Assembly: GCA_030148725.1 (NCBI GenBank)
Contig: JASBSU010000040.1
Span: forward strand, 1 to 64,000
Source of the DNA: Hyphomicrobium sp.
Lineage (GTDB): Bacteria; Pseudomonadota; Alphaproteobacteria; Rhizobiales; Hyphomicrobiaceae
Length of the DNA stretch: 64,000 nucleotides
Direction of reading: 5' to 3'
The first letter of the stretch is position 1, and each line of letters begins with the position of its first letter. Of this stretch, positions 16,361 through 25,395 are shown piece after piece. The translations under genes and the position numbers were made by a program. The notes under the pieces are model-generated. The model saw only the letters and a list, made by a program, of their open reading frames with translations. It was not told where the DNA came from and did not search any database.

Positions 16361-18736
16361 ATGGATAGCGACAAGGACGCGCCGCGCCGATCGTTCCTGT
16401 TTTCGTTCGGACTGGATCGGATTGGGCTGATCGCGCTCAAAGCGCCGTACCTGTCTCTGCTGGCCATCGTCTGCATGACGGTGCTGGCCGGCATCGGCCT
16501 CTCGCGGCTGCAGGTGGACGATTCGCTCTCCGAGCTGTTCCGCACCGACACCGAAGAGTTCCGCCGCTACGAGGAGATCGACCGGCGGTTTCCTTCTAGC
16601 GAGTTCGACGTGCTCGTTGTCGTTGAAGGCAAGGATCTACTGAAGCACAAGCAGCTCGAAGCCTTCGCCGCCATGACGACGGAGCTGCAGCTTGTCGATG
16701 GCGTGTCGGGCCTGGTGTCGATGCTTTCGGCGCGCGATAAGCCAGACGCAACGGGCTACGCGCCTCCCCTAGTGCCTGACGAACTGCCGCCGGAAGGGCC
16801 AGCTTACGACGCCATGCTGTCGGCGTTGAAGTCGAACGACATCGTCAAAGGCAAATTCCTCTCCGATGATGGCGAACTGGCGCTCGTCGTGATCGCGCTC
16901 GATCGCAACGTCGTGCACGAGCGCAGCGCGCGCACGGTGATCGGCGAGATCAACGCGACAGTCGAGCAGGAACTATTGGATAGCGGGCTGACGGCCAAGC
17001 TGACCGGCGCACCGGTGATGCAGCTCGAAATCCGCAATGCCGTGGAGCGTGACCGGCTCGTCTATAACGGGCTCGGATTCCTCGTCGGCATCTGCATCGC
17101 CTATATGTTCTTCAGGCGGCTCTCGCTGACGATCATCGCGGTGCTCGGGCCGGCCATTGCCATCTTCTGGACACTCGGCGTCCTGGGTGCGCTGGACTTC
17201 CGATTGAACCTCTTCATCAACGTCATCACGCCGTTGATCCTCGTTTCCGGCTTCTCGGATTCGATGCATCTCGTGATGTCGATCCGGCGCGACATCCTGG
17301 CGGGTGTCGATCGAATCCAGGCCGCTCGCAATGCGGTGCTGGACGTCGCTCCGGCGTGCCTGCTCACGGCGATGAACCAGGCCATCTCGATCGTTTCGTT
17401 CGCGTTCGCGGACTCGGCGCTGATCCGGACCTTTGGTTTTGCGGCGCTGATGGCGGTCGGCATCTCGTACACGGCAGTTGCTGTCGTCGTGCCGACGCTT
17501 GCGGCTCTGCTCGTGCGCCGCGAGAAGGCGGCGGAGGTCGATCCGCACGTGCAGGAGCAAGGTGGCGTCGGGGTCCTGCAGAAGATCACCGATTCGATCG
17601 TCCGCACGGTCGCCGCCAATGCCACGGTGTTCTTCGTGCTGGCGCTGGTTGCCACGGTTCTGTGCGGCATTGCCTACAGCCAGCTTCAGCCACATTACCG
17701 GCTGGCCGATCAGGTTCCCGACAAGGAGCAGGCGCTTGCCGCCACCGGGCGCCTCGATGCCAAGCTCACCGGCGCCAATCCCGTGCACGTGATGATCCGC
17801 TGGACGGGTGGTCAGGGGCTCTATGATCCAGCAACGCTGACGGCCATCGAGCAGGTGCACGAGGTGCTCGAACAGCGCGCTGGGCTCGGCAATGTGTGGT
17901 CGCTCGACAGTCTGCGGCGGTGGCTCGCAGCGGCGGGCGATGGCAGCGTCGAGCGTGTGAAGCACTACGTGAGCATCCTGCCCGAGCATCTCGTCCGACG
18001 CTTCATTGCTGCCGATGAGAAAGCCGTGCTGGTAACTGCGCGTCTGCCGGACGTTGATGCGAGCCAGATCCTTCCGGTGGTCGATAATCTCGACAAGAAC
18101 CTCGAGCCGATCCGCCTCGCCAATCCCGGCTATGAGATTTCGGTCACGGGCCTGCCGGCGATCGCCGCGCGGAACTCGGCGAAGCTGATCTGGGATCTCA
18201 ACTGGGGTCTCGTCGGCGACATGTTCATCATCTTCATCTTCCTCGGCATAGCGCTGCGGTCGGTGCTGGTGGGCTTTGCGAGCATCATGCCGTCGCTGTT
18301 CCCGATCTTCGCCACGGGCGCCATCCTATGGGCAACGGGGGAGGGCCTGCAGTTCGCGTCGATCGTTGCCATCACGGTGGCGTTCTCGCTGGCCATCGAT
18401 TCGACTATCCACTTCCTCAACCGGTTCCGGCTGGAGGAGGACAAGCTCGGCGCGACGCAGGAGACCGCCTATGCGGCGCTGATGCGCGCGGCGCACCACA
18501 TTGGCCCGCCAGTCGTACTTACGACGATCGTGCTGGCGCTTGGCCTGGGCGTCACGATGCTGTCGCATCTGCCGTCGCTGCGGCTATTCGGCGAGCTTGC
18601 GGGCGTTTGCCTGTTCGCCTCGCTGATCGGGCAGCTGGTGATCCTGCCGGCGGTGCTGATGGTCGGGCGGCGGCTGCTGCCGCGTCGGACCAACCCGGCG
18701 AGCGCTCCAGCAGCCCGCGATCCGGTCGAGACTTAG
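16361..18736 (+). CDS. RND superfamily transporter (MMPL/HpnN-like)
   Basis: A 791-residue inner-membrane protein with the duplicated RND layout: helix 1 (about 28-47), a large periplasmic loop, five or six helices (about 225-390), then the same pattern again (helix near 425, loop, helices 620-780). The repeat signature is visible in LILVSGFSDSMHLVMS and in FSLAIDSTIHFLNRF. Family members export lipids, hopanoids or hydrophobic compounds and are driven by the proton gradient; no membrane-fusion protein or outer-membrane factor is adjacent, which favours a lipid-type exporter over drug efflux. GGGGGA precedes the ATG. The stop overlaps the convergent gph stop. Confidence 0.88.
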   Translation: MDSDKDAPRRSFLFSFGLDRIGLIALKAPYLSLLAIVCMTVLAGIGLSRLQVDDSLSELFRTDTEEFRRYEEIDRRFPSSEFDVLVVVEGKDLLKHKQLEAFAAMTTELQLVDGVSGLVSMLSARDKPDATGYAPPLVPDELPPEGPAYDAMLSALKSNDIVKGKFLSDDGELALVVIALDRNVVHERSARTVIGEINATVEQELLDSGLTAKLTGAPVMQLEIRNAVERDRLVYNGLGFLVGICIAYMFFRRLSLTIIAVLGPAIAIFWTLGVLGALDFRLNLFINVITPLILVSGFSDSMHLVMSIRRDILAGVDRIQAARNAVLDVAPACLLTAMNQAISIVSFAFADSALIRTFGFAALMAVGISYTAVAVVVPTLAALLVRREKAAEVDPHVQEQGGVGVLQKITDSIVRTVAANATVFFVLALVATVLCGIAYSQLQPHYRLADQVPDKEQALAATGRLDAKLTGANPVHVMIRWTGGQGLYDPATLTAIEQVHEVLEQRAGLGNVWSLDSLRRWLAAAGDGSVERVKHYVSILPEHLVRRFIAADEKAVLVTARLPDVDASQILPVVDNLDKNLEPIRLANPGYEISVTGLPAIAARNSAKLIWDLNWGLVGDMFIIFIFLGIALRSVLVGFASIMPSLFPIFATGAILWATGEGLQFASIVAITVAFSLAIDSTIHFLNRFRLEEDKLGATQETAYAALMRAAHHIGPPVVLTTIVLALGLGVTMLSHLPSLRLFGELAGVCLFASLIGQLVILPAVLMVGRRLLPRRTNPASAPAARDPVET

Positions 18737-19404
18737 GCGGGAAGGAGCCGGGCGATGGCCGGCTCCAGCTCGGAGAAGTGGTCGATCACGGCGTCGGGCG
18801 CGTAAGCTCTGACGGGCGTTTCGGTGTAGCCGAAGCTGACGCCGATCACCGGCACCTCGGCTGCACGCGCGGTTTCGATGTCGACGGCGGTATCGCCGAT
18901 CATGATGGCGCGGGACTTGTCTCCACCCGCCAGGGCAATCGTGCCCAGCAGCGCATTGGGATCGGGCTTGGCGGCGCCGAGTGTGTCGCGGCCTGCAACC
19001 GCCACGAAGAAGCGTGAGAGATCCAGCGCATCGAGCAGCAGCTTCGACATGCGCTCGATCTTGTTGGTGCAGATGGCCAGCTTTACGCCCTGGGCCTGGA
19101 ACTTCTCCAGCAAAGGCACGATGCCTTCGAAGGGGCGGCTCGCATCGGCAATGTGATCGCCGTAGAAGTCGAGGTAGCGCTTCAGCAGCGCCTCGTGCTG
19201 CGCCTCGGTCATCTTCTCGGCAGCCGGGCCGACCGCCCTGACGATCATGTGCTTGGCGCCGTGACCAACGAACGGGCGCAGGCTCAGCTCATCCACCTGG
19301 GGAAGGCCAAGGTAGTCGAGGACGTGGTTTGTCGAGGCCACGAGGTCCGGTGCGGTGTCGACCAGGGTGCCGTCGAGGTCGAAAACGAGGGTGAGATCGC
19401 GCAT
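18733..19404 (-). CDS. gph: Phosphoglycolate phosphatase (HAD family)
   Basis: This 223-residue HAD hydrolase has motif I DLDGTLVDT (Asp9 nucleophile, Asp11), motif II ICTNK, a lysine in AAKPDP, and motif IV GDTAVDIETA. It converts 2-phosphoglycolate to glycolate, removing a product of DNA repair or Rubisco oxygenation. Length and the cap region (helical, about residues 18-85) match bacterial Gph. The open frame runs about 500 codons further upstream, but that part is antisense to the aldehyde dehydrogenase, so I start at ATG 19404. The last codons overlap the convergent RND gene. Confidence 0.9.
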   Translation of the reverse strand: MRDLTLVFDLDGTLVDTAPDLVASTNHVLDYLGLPQVDELSLRPFVGHGAKHMIVRAVGPAAEKMTEAQHEALLKRYLDFYGDHIADASRPFEGIVPLLEKFQAQGVKLAICTNKIERMSKLLLDALDLSRFFVAVAGRDTLGAAKPDPNALLGTIALAGGDKSRAIMIGDTAVDIETARAAEVPVIGVSFGYTETPVRAYAPDAVIDHFSELEPAIARLLPA

Positions 19405-19539
19405 AGGGCCTCGAATAGCCGAATTCAGGGGGGCGGGGGCAGCGGACGCAGCGCCGCGGCGCGGGCTATGTACCTTGAAACAGAGGGGTGCGCACCTTAG
19501 ACATGGGCAAACCTCACCCCCGAAAGACCCGGTGCCGCC

Positions 19540-20985
19540 ATGGACAAGAGCCTCAATACGCTCCTTAGAACGCAAGCCTACATCGATGGTGCCTGGGTCG
19601 GTGAGCCCTCGATGCCGGTTCTGGACAAGGCGACGGGCGAGGAAATTGCGCGTGTTCCGGCGCTCGGGGCCGCGGAAACCAATGCTGCCATCGACGCCGC
19701 TCACCGAGCCTTTCCGGCCTGGTCGAAGCTGCTCGCCAAGGAGCGGGCGAACATCATCCGCCGCTGGTACGAGCTGATCGTCGAGAATGCCGACGAGTTG
19801 GGGCTGTTGCTCACGCGCGAGCAGGGCAAGCCGCTGGCCGAAGCGCGCGGCGAGATCATCTATGGTGCGAACTTCGTGGAGCTGTTCGCCGAAGAGGCCA
19901 AGCGCGTTTATGGCGAGCTGATCCCAACTCACAAGGCGGATGCGCGCGTCGTCGTTATGAAGCAGCCGATCGGCGTCGTCGGCGCGATCACGCCGTGGAA
20001 TTTTCCTTCGGCGATGATCACGCGCAAGGTTTCGCCGGCACTGGCGGCTGGCTGTACCGTGGTCGTGAAGCCGGCCGAGGATACGCCCTTGTCGGCGCTG
20101 GCTCTGGCGGAGCTGGCGCAGCGTGCGGGTGTGCCGAAGGGAGTTTTCAACGTCGTGACGGCTAAGGATCCGGTGCCGGTGGGGCGTGCGCTGACGGAGA
20201 ACCCGAAGGTGCGCATGATCACCTTCACCGGGTCGACCGAGGTCGGCAAAATCCTCATGGAACAGGCCGCGCGCACTGTGAAGCGCGTCGGCATGGAGCT
20301 TGGCGGCAACGCGCCCTTCATAGTGTTCGACGACGCGGATCTTGATCGCGCGGTCGCGGGTGCGCTCGCATCGAAGTTCCGCAACGCCGGCCAGACGTGT
20401 GTGTGCGCCAATCGCATCCTCGTGCAGGACGGCGTCTACGATGCCTTTGCGGAGAAGCTGACTGCGGCTGTTAAGGGACTGAAGGTCGGTCCCGGCACCG
20501 AAAGCGGTGTGACCGTCGGACCGCTCATCAATGAAGCGGCACTGAAGAAGGTCGAGGAACACGTCGCGGACGCTTTGGAGCACGGTGCCAAGGTTGTCAT
20601 CGGCGGCAAGCCTTCGGCGATCGGCGGCAATTTCTTCGAGCCGACCGTGCTGACGGGCGTGACGCTGAAGATGAAGGTTTCCCGCGAGGAGACGTTCGGA
20701 CCCGTGGCGCCGCTGTTCCGCTTCCACACCGAGGAAGAGGCCATCCGGATGGCCAACGACACGCCGTTCGGCCTTGCGGCCTACTTCTTCACCCGTGACC
20801 AGGGACGCTGCTGGCGTTTCGCGGAAGCGCTGGAGTACGGCATCGTTGGTGTGAACGAGGGGCTGACCTCGACCGAGATCGCCCCCTTCGGCGGCTGGAA
20901 GGAAAGCGGCATCGGGCGGGAAGGCTCGCATCACGGGATGGAGGAGTTCCTAGAGATGAAATACACCCTTATGGGTGGCCTCTAG
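19540..20985 (+). CDS. gabD: NAD(P)-dependent succinate-semialdehyde dehydrogenase
   Basis: The 481-residue protein is a full-length aldehyde dehydrogenase: oxyanion-loop asparagine in TPWNFP, cofactor-binding TFTGSTEVGK, general-base glutamate in ELGGNAPFIV (about 253), and the catalytic cysteine in GQTCVCANR (about 287). The spacing of a second cysteine two residues after the catalytic one and the FGGWKESGIGREGS ending are typical of GabD-type enzymes. It oxidises succinate semialdehyde to succinate, completing GABA or polyamine catabolism; the ornithine decarboxylase in the window may feed the same route, though they are not linked. Confidence 0.9.
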   Translation: MDKSLNTLLRTQAYIDGAWVGEPSMPVLDKATGEEIARVPALGAAETNAAIDAAHRAFPAWSKLLAKERANIIRRWYELIVENADELGLLLTREQGKPLAEARGEIIYGANFVELFAEEAKRVYGELIPTHKADARVVVMKQPIGVVGAITPWNFPSAMITRKVSPALAAGCTVVVKPAEDTPLSALALAELAQRAGVPKGVFNVVTAKDPVPVGRALTENPKVRMITFTGSTEVGKILMEQAARTVKRVGMELGGNAPFIVFDDADLDRAVAGALASKFRNAGQTCVCANRILVQDGVYDAFAEKLTAAVKGLKVGPGTESGVTVGPLINEAALKKVEEHVADALEHGAKVVIGGKPSAIGGNFFEPTVLTGVTLKMKVSREETFGPVAPLFRFHTEEEAIRMANDTPFGLAAYFFTRDQGRCWRFAEALEYGIVGVNEGLTSTEIAPFGGWKESGIGREGSHHGMEEFLEMKYTLMGGL

Positions 20986-21081
20986 CCCCTCCCGACTTTC
21001 TCGCTCTTGCGTCCGGGCCGCGGTGCGCGTACGGCAGCGCATCGAACCGTCCGATTTGAGCGCACAGGCGCGGGAAAGATC

Positions 21082-21798
21082 ATGAGCCAAGACGCATTGA
21101 AGGTAGCAGCCGCGGAGCGTGCGCTGACGTTTGTCGAGCCGGGGATGAGCCTTGGGCTCGGCACGGGATCGACCACGGCGAAGTTCGTCGAGGCGCTGGG
21201 TCGCAAGGTGGCGGCGGGGCTCGACGTCACCTGCGTTGCGACCTCGGAGGCGACCGAAGCTCAGGCACGGTCGCTCGGCATCCGCATGTCGACGCTGGAG
21301 GAGACACCGTTTCTCGATCTTGTCATCGACGGCGCGGATGAGATCGACGGCAATCTGCGGCTTATCAAGGGTGGCGGCGGCGCGCTGCTGCGCGAGAAGA
21401 TCGTCGCGACGACGTCGGCGCGCATGATCGTCATCGCGGATGCGTCGAAGAAGGTCGATACGCTGGGCGCCTTTCCGCTGCCGCTCGAGGTGGTTTCGTT
21501 CGGGCTGACGGCGACGCAGAATATGATCACGGCGTTGGCGGGTGATGTCGGATGTGAAGGCGAAATCCGCCTGCGCTTGCGCCCGGACGGACAGCCGTTG
21601 CTCACCGATGGCGGCAACCTCATCCTCGATTGCCATTTCGGTCGTATCGAGGAGCCGGAAGAGCTGGACGAAGCACTGAAGCTCATTCCAGGCGTCATCG
21701 AGAACGGTTTGTTCCTCGGCATCGCTGACCTCGCCATCATTGCTGGCGACGATGGAATTTCGATCATCGGTTCTGAAGACGACGATTTCGACGAATAG
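21082..21798 (+). CDS. rpiA: Ribose-5-phosphate isomerase A
   Basis: A 238-residue enzyme that interconverts ribose 5-phosphate and ribulose 5-phosphate in the pentose-phosphate pathway. Typical RpiA motifs are visible: [16 protein letters not shown] (phosphate loop), [20 protein letters not shown] (catalytic Asp and Lys region), and REKIVA. The frame opens 25 codons earlier, but ATG 21082 gives the usual N-terminus, with GGGAA before it. It is followed 21 bp later by the DUF2059 gene and then glutathione reductase, probably one transcript. Confidence 0.95.
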   Translation: MSQDALKVAAAERALTFVEPGMSLGLGTGSTTAKFVEALGRKVAAGLDVTCVATSEATEAQARSLGIRMSTLEETPFLDLVIDGADEIDGNLRLIKGGGGALLREKIVATTSARMIVIADASKKVDTLGAFPLPLEVVSFGLTATQNMITALAGDVGCEGEIRLRLRPDGQPLLTDGGNLILDCHFGRIEEPEELDEALKLIPGVIENGLFLGIADLAIIAGDDGISIIGSEDDDFDE

Positions 21799-21819
21799 CT
21801 CTCAGGGCAGGTTTCCGCG

Positions 21820-22302
21820 ATGCGCACACTCACGAGCTTGGTCTTCGGTTTGGTCGTCGCCGTCACTGTGTTCAGCGCAGCGAATGTTGCCGTGGCGCAG
21901 GATGCCCCAGCCGCTGATCCGCAACGTCTCGCGGCGGCCAAGGAGCTGATGGAAGCGACGGGCATCACGAAGCAGATGGACGGCATGGTCGCCGTGATGG
22001 GTGAGGGGTTTCGCAAGGGTGCGCGCGAGGCTTCCGGCTCGGCTGCAGCCAACAAGGTCGGCGACGTGTTCGACGCGCATATGAAGCGGCTGCTGTCGTA
22101 CCGGGAAGCTATGATCGATGAGTTCGCGGTCATCTATGCGCAGCGGTTCACTGCGGAAGAGCTGAAGACGGTGACGGATTTCTACAAGTCGCCCACGGGC
22201 CAGAAGTTCATCGCCGCATCGCCGGAGCTGATGCAAGCTGGCGCCGCGATCGGTATCAAGTACAGCCAGAAGGCCATGCAGCCGTCGCCGTCAGACAAGT
22301 GA
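21820..22302 (+). CDS. Exported DUF2059 domain protein
   Basis: A 160-residue protein with a Sec signal peptide (VFGLVVAVTVFSAANVAVAQ, cleavage near residue 27) and an all-helical mature domain typical of DUF2059: ELMEATGITKQMDGMV followed by FAVIYAQRFTAEELKTV and FYKSPTGQKF. The family is periplasmic and of unknown function. It lies between rpiA and glutathione reductase with small gaps (21 and 29 bp), so it is likely co-transcribed with them. Confidence 0.92.
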   Translation: MRTLTSLVFGLVVAVTVFSAANVAVAQDAPAADPQRLAAAKELMEATGITKQMDGMVAVMGEGFRKGAREASGSAAANKVGDVFDAHMKRLLSYREAMIDEFAVIYAQRFTAEELKTVTDFYKSPTGQKFIAASPELMQAGAAIGIKYSQKAMQPSPSDK

Positions 22303-22331
22303 TCTACAACACGCCAGAGCGCTGATCGGCC

Positions 22332-23714
22332 ATGGGCAAATTCGACTACGACCTGTTCGTCATCGGTGCCGGCTCGGGCGGGGTGCGCGCGGCGCGTATC
22401 TCAGCAGGGTATGGTGCGAAGGTTGCCGTCGCCGAGGAGTATCGCATCGGCGGAACGTGCGTGATCCGCGGTTGTGTCCCGAAAAAGCTTTTGGTGTACG
22501 CGAGCCGGTTTGCAGACGAGTTCGCCGATGCGCCTGGGTTTGGCTGGAGTGTCGGCGAAGCGACCTTCGATTGGCCGTCGCTGATTGCGGCGAAGGACAA
22601 GGAAATCGCGCGGCTCGAAGCGGCTTACCGCACCAATCTGGGACGGACGGGGGTCGAGATCATCGAGGAGCGGGCGACGGTCGAAGGGCCGAATGCCGTC
22701 AAGCTCGCCAAGTCCGGGCGGGTGGTGACTGCCGGCAAGATCCTCATCGCGACGGGCGGCAAGCCTTGGCTGGCGGAGCCTATCCCAGGGATCGAGCACG
22801 TCATCACCTCGAACGAGGCGTTCGACCTGCCGGAGCTGCCCAAGAGCATCGTGGTGGCCGGCGGCGGGTACATCGCGGTCGAGTTCGCGGGCATATTCTC
22901 AAGGCTCGGTGTCGAGACGACGCTGATCTATCGCGGCGACAAAATCCTGCGCGGCTTCGACGAGGATCTGCGCGACCGGATGACCGAGGCGTATACGAAG
23001 CAAGGAATACGCATCGTTACGAATAACATTTTCAAGAGCATCGATCGGACCGACGCCGGGTTCGTCGGCCATCTCTCAGGTGGCGGCACGCTCGAGGCGG
23101 AGAAGATCATGTTCGCGGTCGGACGCGTGCCGAACACGGCGGGCCTCGGCCTCGAGAACGCAGGGGTGGAACTCGGCTGGAACGGGCACGTGGCGGTCAA
23201 CGAATACTCGAAGTCATCGGTCGACAGCATTTTCGCCGTGGGCGACGTGACGGATCGCGCGGCGCTGACGCCGGTCGCCATTCGCGAAGGCCATGCCTTT
23301 GCCGACACCGAGTTCGGCGACAAGCCGCGCATGATCGAGCATACGCTGATCCCGACCGCGGTCTTCTCGACGCCCGAACTTGCCAGCGTGGGGCTGCCGG
23401 AGCACTTGGCGAGCGAGCGCTGCGAAAAGCTCGACATCTACAAAGCGTCGTTCCGTCCGATGAAGGCGACGCTATCGGGGCGCGATGAGCGCGTGTTCAT
23501 GAAGCTGCTCGTCGATGGCGAGAGCGACAAGATCCTCGGCTGTCACATGCTGGGGGATGGCGCCGGCGAGATCATCCAGATGGCCGCCATCGCGCTACGG
23601 CTTGGGGCAACGAAGGCGGATTTCGATGCCACCATCGCGCTGCATCCGACGGCGGCAGAAGAGTTCGTCACCATGCGCGAGAAGTGGATTGCGCCTACGG
23701 AAGCGGCCGGCTGA
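22332..23714 (+). CDS. gor: Glutathione-disulfide reductase
   Basis: The 460-residue flavoprotein begins with the FAD-binding motif GAGSGGVRAARIS, has the redox-active disulfide in GGTCVIRGCVPKK (Cys43 and Cys48), a second nucleotide-binding fold at VAGGGYIAVEFA, the second FAD motif FAVGDVTD, and the C-terminal catalytic HPTAAEE. It reduces oxidised glutathione with NADPH. The GTCVIRGC form of the active site matches plant/alphaproteobacterial reductases. No strong ribosome-binding site precedes the ATG, consistent with coupling to the upstream DUF2059 gene. Confidence 0.95.
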   Translation: MGKFDYDLFVIGAGSGGVRAARISAGYGAKVAVAEEYRIGGTCVIRGCVPKKLLVYASRFADEFADAPGFGWSVGEATFDWPSLIAAKDKEIARLEAAYRTNLGRTGVEIIEERATVEGPNAVKLAKSGRVVTAGKILIATGGKPWLAEPIPGIEHVITSNEAFDLPELPKSIVVAGGGYIAVEFAGIFSRLGVETTLIYRGDKILRGFDEDLRDRMTEAYTKQGIRIVTNNIFKSIDRTDAGFVGHLSGGGTLEAEKIMFAVGRVPNTAGLGLENAGVELGWNGHVAVNEYSKSSVDSIFAVGDVTDRAALTPVAIREGHAFADTEFGDKPRMIEHTLIPTAVFSTPELASVGLPEHLASERCEKLDIYKASFRPMKATLSGRDERVFMKLLVDGESDKILGCHMLGDGAGEIIQMAAIALRLGATKADFDATIALHPTAAEEFVTMREKWIAPTEAAG

Positions 23715-23729
23715 AGGCCTACGCGGCAG

Positions 23730-24488
23730 TCAGCCAGCGCGCTTTTCTCCAAGGATCACAGCACCGCCAAGGCGGCCATCGCGGATTGCGGCGAGCAGAC
23801 CAGCATAGCGGCCACGGACGTGCTCGTAGGCGTCTGCGTCGGCGAAGGCGGTGATGGCCTCGCGCTTGGCTTCGATCTTGGCGACAAGAGCCGCATACCA
23901 CCGCTCGTATTCGGCCGTCAGGTCGGTAACCGATTGCAGCGTCCATCCGCCGTCCCGCAGAAGCTGGTCGAGGTTGTCCTTCATCGGCGGGCGGGGCAGG
24001 AACGGCTTTCCGGCATCCATGACCGGCACATCGCGATATCCGCCGCGGTCGATGTAGTCGAAGATCATGAGCGTGGCGCCTGGCTTCGCGACGCCAGCGA
24101 GCGCACTCAGAGCGGCGCCCTGGTCGGGCAAGGTGTAGAGGACGTTGAACAGCGTCACGAGGCTGAACCCGGCGGGTACATGGTTTGCCGCTTCGAGGAT
24201 ATCGCAGGCGGCAAATGTCACGTGCGGGAAGGTCTGGCGCGCGTAGTCGACGGAGTTGGGCTCGATGTCGATACCCGTGACGCTGCCCCAGCCGTGCGCT
24301 GCCATGTAGGCCGCGGTGCCGCCGCGTCCGCAACCGGCGTCGAGAACGAGCCGGCCGTTCTCCTTCGATATGCCCGCGAGGGCGATCTCGATGGCTTCCT
24401 CCTCACCCGCGTGGGCGTAATCGCCGTCGCGAACCAGCGCCAGGATCTGCTTCCCGCGGTAGGAATTCATCGCGAATGCGGCTGACAT
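23730..24488 (-). CDS. Class I SAM-dependent methyltransferase
   Basis: About 252 residues from ATG 24488, which has GAGG seven bases upstream; a longer frame from 24578 is less likely. Motif I LDAGCGRGGTAAYMAAHG binds SAM; GIDIEPNSVDYA and LFNVLYTLPDQ are motifs II-III-like. The segment IDRGGYRDVPVMDAGKPF and the C-terminal helical domain resemble small-molecule methyltransferases (sarcosine/dimethylglycine or ubiquinone types), but the substrate cannot be assigned. It is convergent with gor and divergent from an SDR gene. Confidence 0.82.
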   Translation of the reverse strand: MSAAFAMNSYRGKQILALVRDGDYAHAGEEEAIEIALAGISKENGRLVLDAGCGRGGTAAYMAAHGWGSVTGIDIEPNSVDYARQTFPHVTFAACDILEAANHVPAGFSLVTLFNVLYTLPDQGAALSALAGVAKPGATLMIFDYIDRGGYRDVPVMDAGKPFLPRPPMKDNLDQLLRDGGWTLQSVTDLTAEYERWYAALVAKIEAKREAITAFADADAYEHVRGRYAGLLAAIRDGRLGGAVILGEKRAG

Positions 24489-24605
24489 TGGAGGCCTCGA
24501 TAGGTTGCGGCGAGGTCGGTTCCCGGGATTACGGCAACACGGCACGCCGCGGCAAGCCCCCATCGGCTGCGGTCGCATGCACGTTGAAAGTGCGGGTGCC
24601 GGGTG

Positions 24606-24624
24606 CTAGGTGGCGCCACCCTAG
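24606..24624. repeat. Palindromic CTAGGTGGCGCCACCCTAG just before the SDR gene
   Basis: The 12-bp core GGTGGCGCCACC is exact and CTA..TAG arms extend it with one extra base. It ends 15 bp before the ATG of the SDR gene, next to its GAAGGAG ribosome-binding site, so it could be an operator or an mRNA hairpin affecting initiation. Confidence 0.35.
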
Positions 24625-24639
24625 AAGGAGTGTGCACGC

Positions 24640-25395
24640 ATGCCTCGGCTTCAAGACAAGATCGCGCTCGTCACCGGCTCAGCTCACGGCATCGGCCTTG
24701 CCACCGCGCAGCTCATGGCTGCGGAGGGCGCGCACGTCTACATCACGGATGTGGATGGGGCAGGCGCGGAGAAGGCAGCTGCGGAGCTTGTGTCAAAGGG
24801 GTTCAAGGCATCGTCGATGGTGGTCGATGTTTCGCGCGGGCAGGACGTCACCGCTTTGGTGCGGAGCATCGAGCAGCAGCACAAGAAGCTCGACGTCGTG
24901 GTGAACAACGCGGGAATCAACGTGCGCACCGATTTCCGCAACATGTCGGATGCGGATTGGGTGAAGCTGCGCGAGGTGAATCTCGACGGCATGATCCGTA
25001 TTGCGCGCGATGCGTTCCCGCTGATGAAGGCGTCCGGGAAGGCGTCGTTGATCAACCTTGCTTCGATCATGGGGCATCGGGGGATGCGGACGCTGGCGGC
25101 CTATGGCGCCACGAAAGGTGCGATCTCAGCGCTGACGCGCGGGCTGGCGGTGGAGTACGCGCCATTCGGCATTCGCGTGAACGCGCTGGCGCCCGGATTT
25201 ATCGAGACGGCGCTGACGGAGCGCGTGCTGCGCATCGAGGCGTTCTCGAAGGCGCTGATCGACCAAACGCCGCTGCGCCGGTTCGGGACGTCGGAGGATG
25301 TCGCCAACGCGGTGCTCTTCTTCGCGTCGGATGAGAGCAGCTTCATCACCGGTGCCGAGCTTGCCATCGACGGCGGTATGCAGGCGGCGCTCTAA
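24640..25395 (+). CDS. Short-chain dehydrogenase/reductase (SDR) family oxidoreductase
   Basis: The classical 251-residue SDR has TGSAHGIGLA for NAD(P) binding (residues 12-21), NNAG (about 90-93), catalytic Ser in LASIMGHRG, and YGATKGA with the catalytic Tyr/Lys pair near 157-161. The ending FITGAELAIDGGMQAAL is typical of classical SDRs such as FabG and glucose dehydrogenases. An acidic residue after the second strand (ITDVDGAG) suggests preference for NAD(H). GGAG lies eight to nine bases before the ATG. Substrate is not assigned. Its last codon overlaps the convergent YbdK-type gene. Confidence 0.88.
   Translation: MPRLQDKIALVTGSAHGIGLATAQLMAAEGAHVYITDVDGAGAEKAAAELVSKGFKASSMVVDVSRGQDVTALVRSIEQQHKKLDVVVNNAGINVRTDFRNMSDADWVKLREVNLDGMIRIARDAFPLMKASGKASLINLASIMGHRGMRTLAAYGATKGAISALTRGLAVEYAPFGIRVNALAPGFIETALTERVLRIEAFSKALIDQTPLRRFGTSEDVANAVLFFASDESSFITGAELAIDGGMQAAL

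Noticed and set aside
19405-20934. N-terminal extension of phosphoglycolate phosphatase
   Set aside because: Antisense to succinate-semialdehyde dehydrogenase; the HAD motif starts right after ATG 19404.
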